Positions 6,382 through 6,685 of a stretch of 6,685 bases of DNA are shown here, one piece after another. A program made the translations under genes and the position numbers. The notes below the pieces were generated by a model. It had not been told where the DNA came from. It made no database searches and was given only the letters and a program-made list of their open reading frames with translations. The DNA is from Spirochaetota bacterium. GTDB lineage: Bacteria > Spirochaetota > B62-G9. Location: assembly GCA_026990615.1 (NCBI GenBank), contig JALXDB010000182.1, positions 1 to 6,685 on the forward strand, in the 5' to 3' direction. Position 1 is the first letter of the stretch. The number at the start of each line of letters is the position of its first letter.

Positions 6382-6484
6382 AAGAAATACATAAAAATAG
6401 CTCTATTGTTACCTTAAAGGAAATATGTATCATATTGGCTGTGTTTTTTGAAGGGTAAATCAACTCTAACTGAAAACTCTTTAT

Positions 6485-6497
6485 GATATCAGATATC
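6485..6497. repeat. Short dyad GATATC-A-GATATC upstream of the HNH gene
   Basis: Two copies of the palindrome GATATC flank one base, giving a 13-bp symmetric site in the 188-bp gap between the SDR and HNH genes. It could be a regulator-binding site. The rest of the gap (6382-6569) shows only AT-rich sequence with a weak 7-bp inverted repeat (6387-6393 with 6424-6430) and no clear terminator. Confidence 0.25.
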
Positions 6498-6569
6498 CAC
6501 AAAACTACGATAGAAATATTAAAATAAAAAATACTTTAAAAAAGTTAGCGATAATATTATTATTTTTTT

Positions 6570-6685
6570 ATGTTAGATCAACCTGTATTAACCTTAAATT
6601 CCAGCATGATACCAATTGATATCTGTAATGTTAAAGAGGCTATAACATTACAGATACTCAACAAGGCAGAAGCTGTAAAAGTTGA
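6570..6685 (+). CDS. HNH endonuclease-family protein, N-terminal 38 codons (runs off the window)
   Basis: The frame opens at ATG 6570, with an in-frame stop at 6552, and stays open to the window end. The N-terminus, reading MLDQPVLTLNSS, then PIDICNVKEAI and NKAEAV, matches the characteristic beginning of a widespread family of small bacterial HNH proteins (typically LVLNxxYxPINVCxxRRAIxLLLxGKAE). The HNH catalytic motif itself would lie beyond the window, so nuclease activity is inferred from family only. No Shine-Dalgarno sequence precedes the ATG: the upstream bases are A and T only. A TATTAT at 6555-6560 stands ten bases upstream, so a leaderless or very short-leader transcript is possible. 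A 14-bp inverted repeat falls within codons 17-29. Confidence 0.72.
   Translation, partial: MLDQPVLTLNSSMIPIDICNVKEAITLQILNKAEAVKV
6620..6656. repeat. Perfect 14-bp inverted repeat inside the HNH gene start
   Basis: TATCTGTAATGTTA (6620-6633) is exactly complementary to TAACATTACAGATA (6643-6656), with a 9-base loop. It would form a long stem-loop about 50 bases after the ATG of the HNH-like frame. The repeat does not interrupt the frame, and the encoded residues still match the family pattern. Confidence 0.85.

Noticed and set aside
6387..6430. Inverted repeat ATACATA/TATGTAT after the SDR gene as a terminator
   Set aside because: The stem is only seven AT-rich pairs with a 30-base spacer and is not followed by a T run.

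Overview
The window is AT-rich, gene-dense bacterial DNA with two partial and six complete protein genes and no RNA gene, CRISPR array or insertion sequence that I can see. The content points to a low-GC Gram-negative (diderm) bacterium: a lipid-A-disaccharide-synthase-like glycosyltransferase, an LpxL/HtrB-type acyltransferase, a lipobox lipoprotein, an exported HEAT-repeat protein and a PilZ (c-di-GMP) protein. The PilZ architecture (membrane anchor, charged linker, YcgR-like half, PilZ) recalls spirochaetes and some uncultured phyla, but I cannot fix the phylum from this sequence.

Layout. At the left (+ strand) is the 3' part of an LpxB-related gene (3-617), overlapped by a small gene for a membrane- or lipid-anchored protein with a GspG-like C-terminal domain (553-906, probable TTG start). 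A convergent gap follows (907-1082). Four minus-strand genes come next, in transcription order from right to left: a 25-residue-repeat lipoprotein (5433-4555), a secreted HEAT-repeat protein (about 4392-3217) ending in a clear intrinsic terminator (3163-3197), a PilZ protein (3104-2031, TTG start with a strong RBS), and an LpxL-like acyltransferase (1955-1083) 75 bp behind it. Divergent from the lipoprotein is a + strand SDR oxidoreductase (5575-6381). The right edge holds the first 38 codons of an HNH-endonuclease-like gene (6570 onward), which contains a perfect 14-bp inverted repeat.

How they may fit together. Most genes concern the cell envelope: lipid A-type sugar transfer, acyl transfer, lipoproteins and periplasmic repeat proteins. 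PilZ and LpxL are probably co-transcribed; the terminator separates them from the HEAT gene. The SDR and HNH genes look like ordinary metabolic or housekeeping neighbours. I see no convincing new multi-gene system. The points most worth a second look are the GspG-like domain on a non-pilin anchor, the very regular lipoprotein repeats, and the hairpin inside the HNH reading frame.
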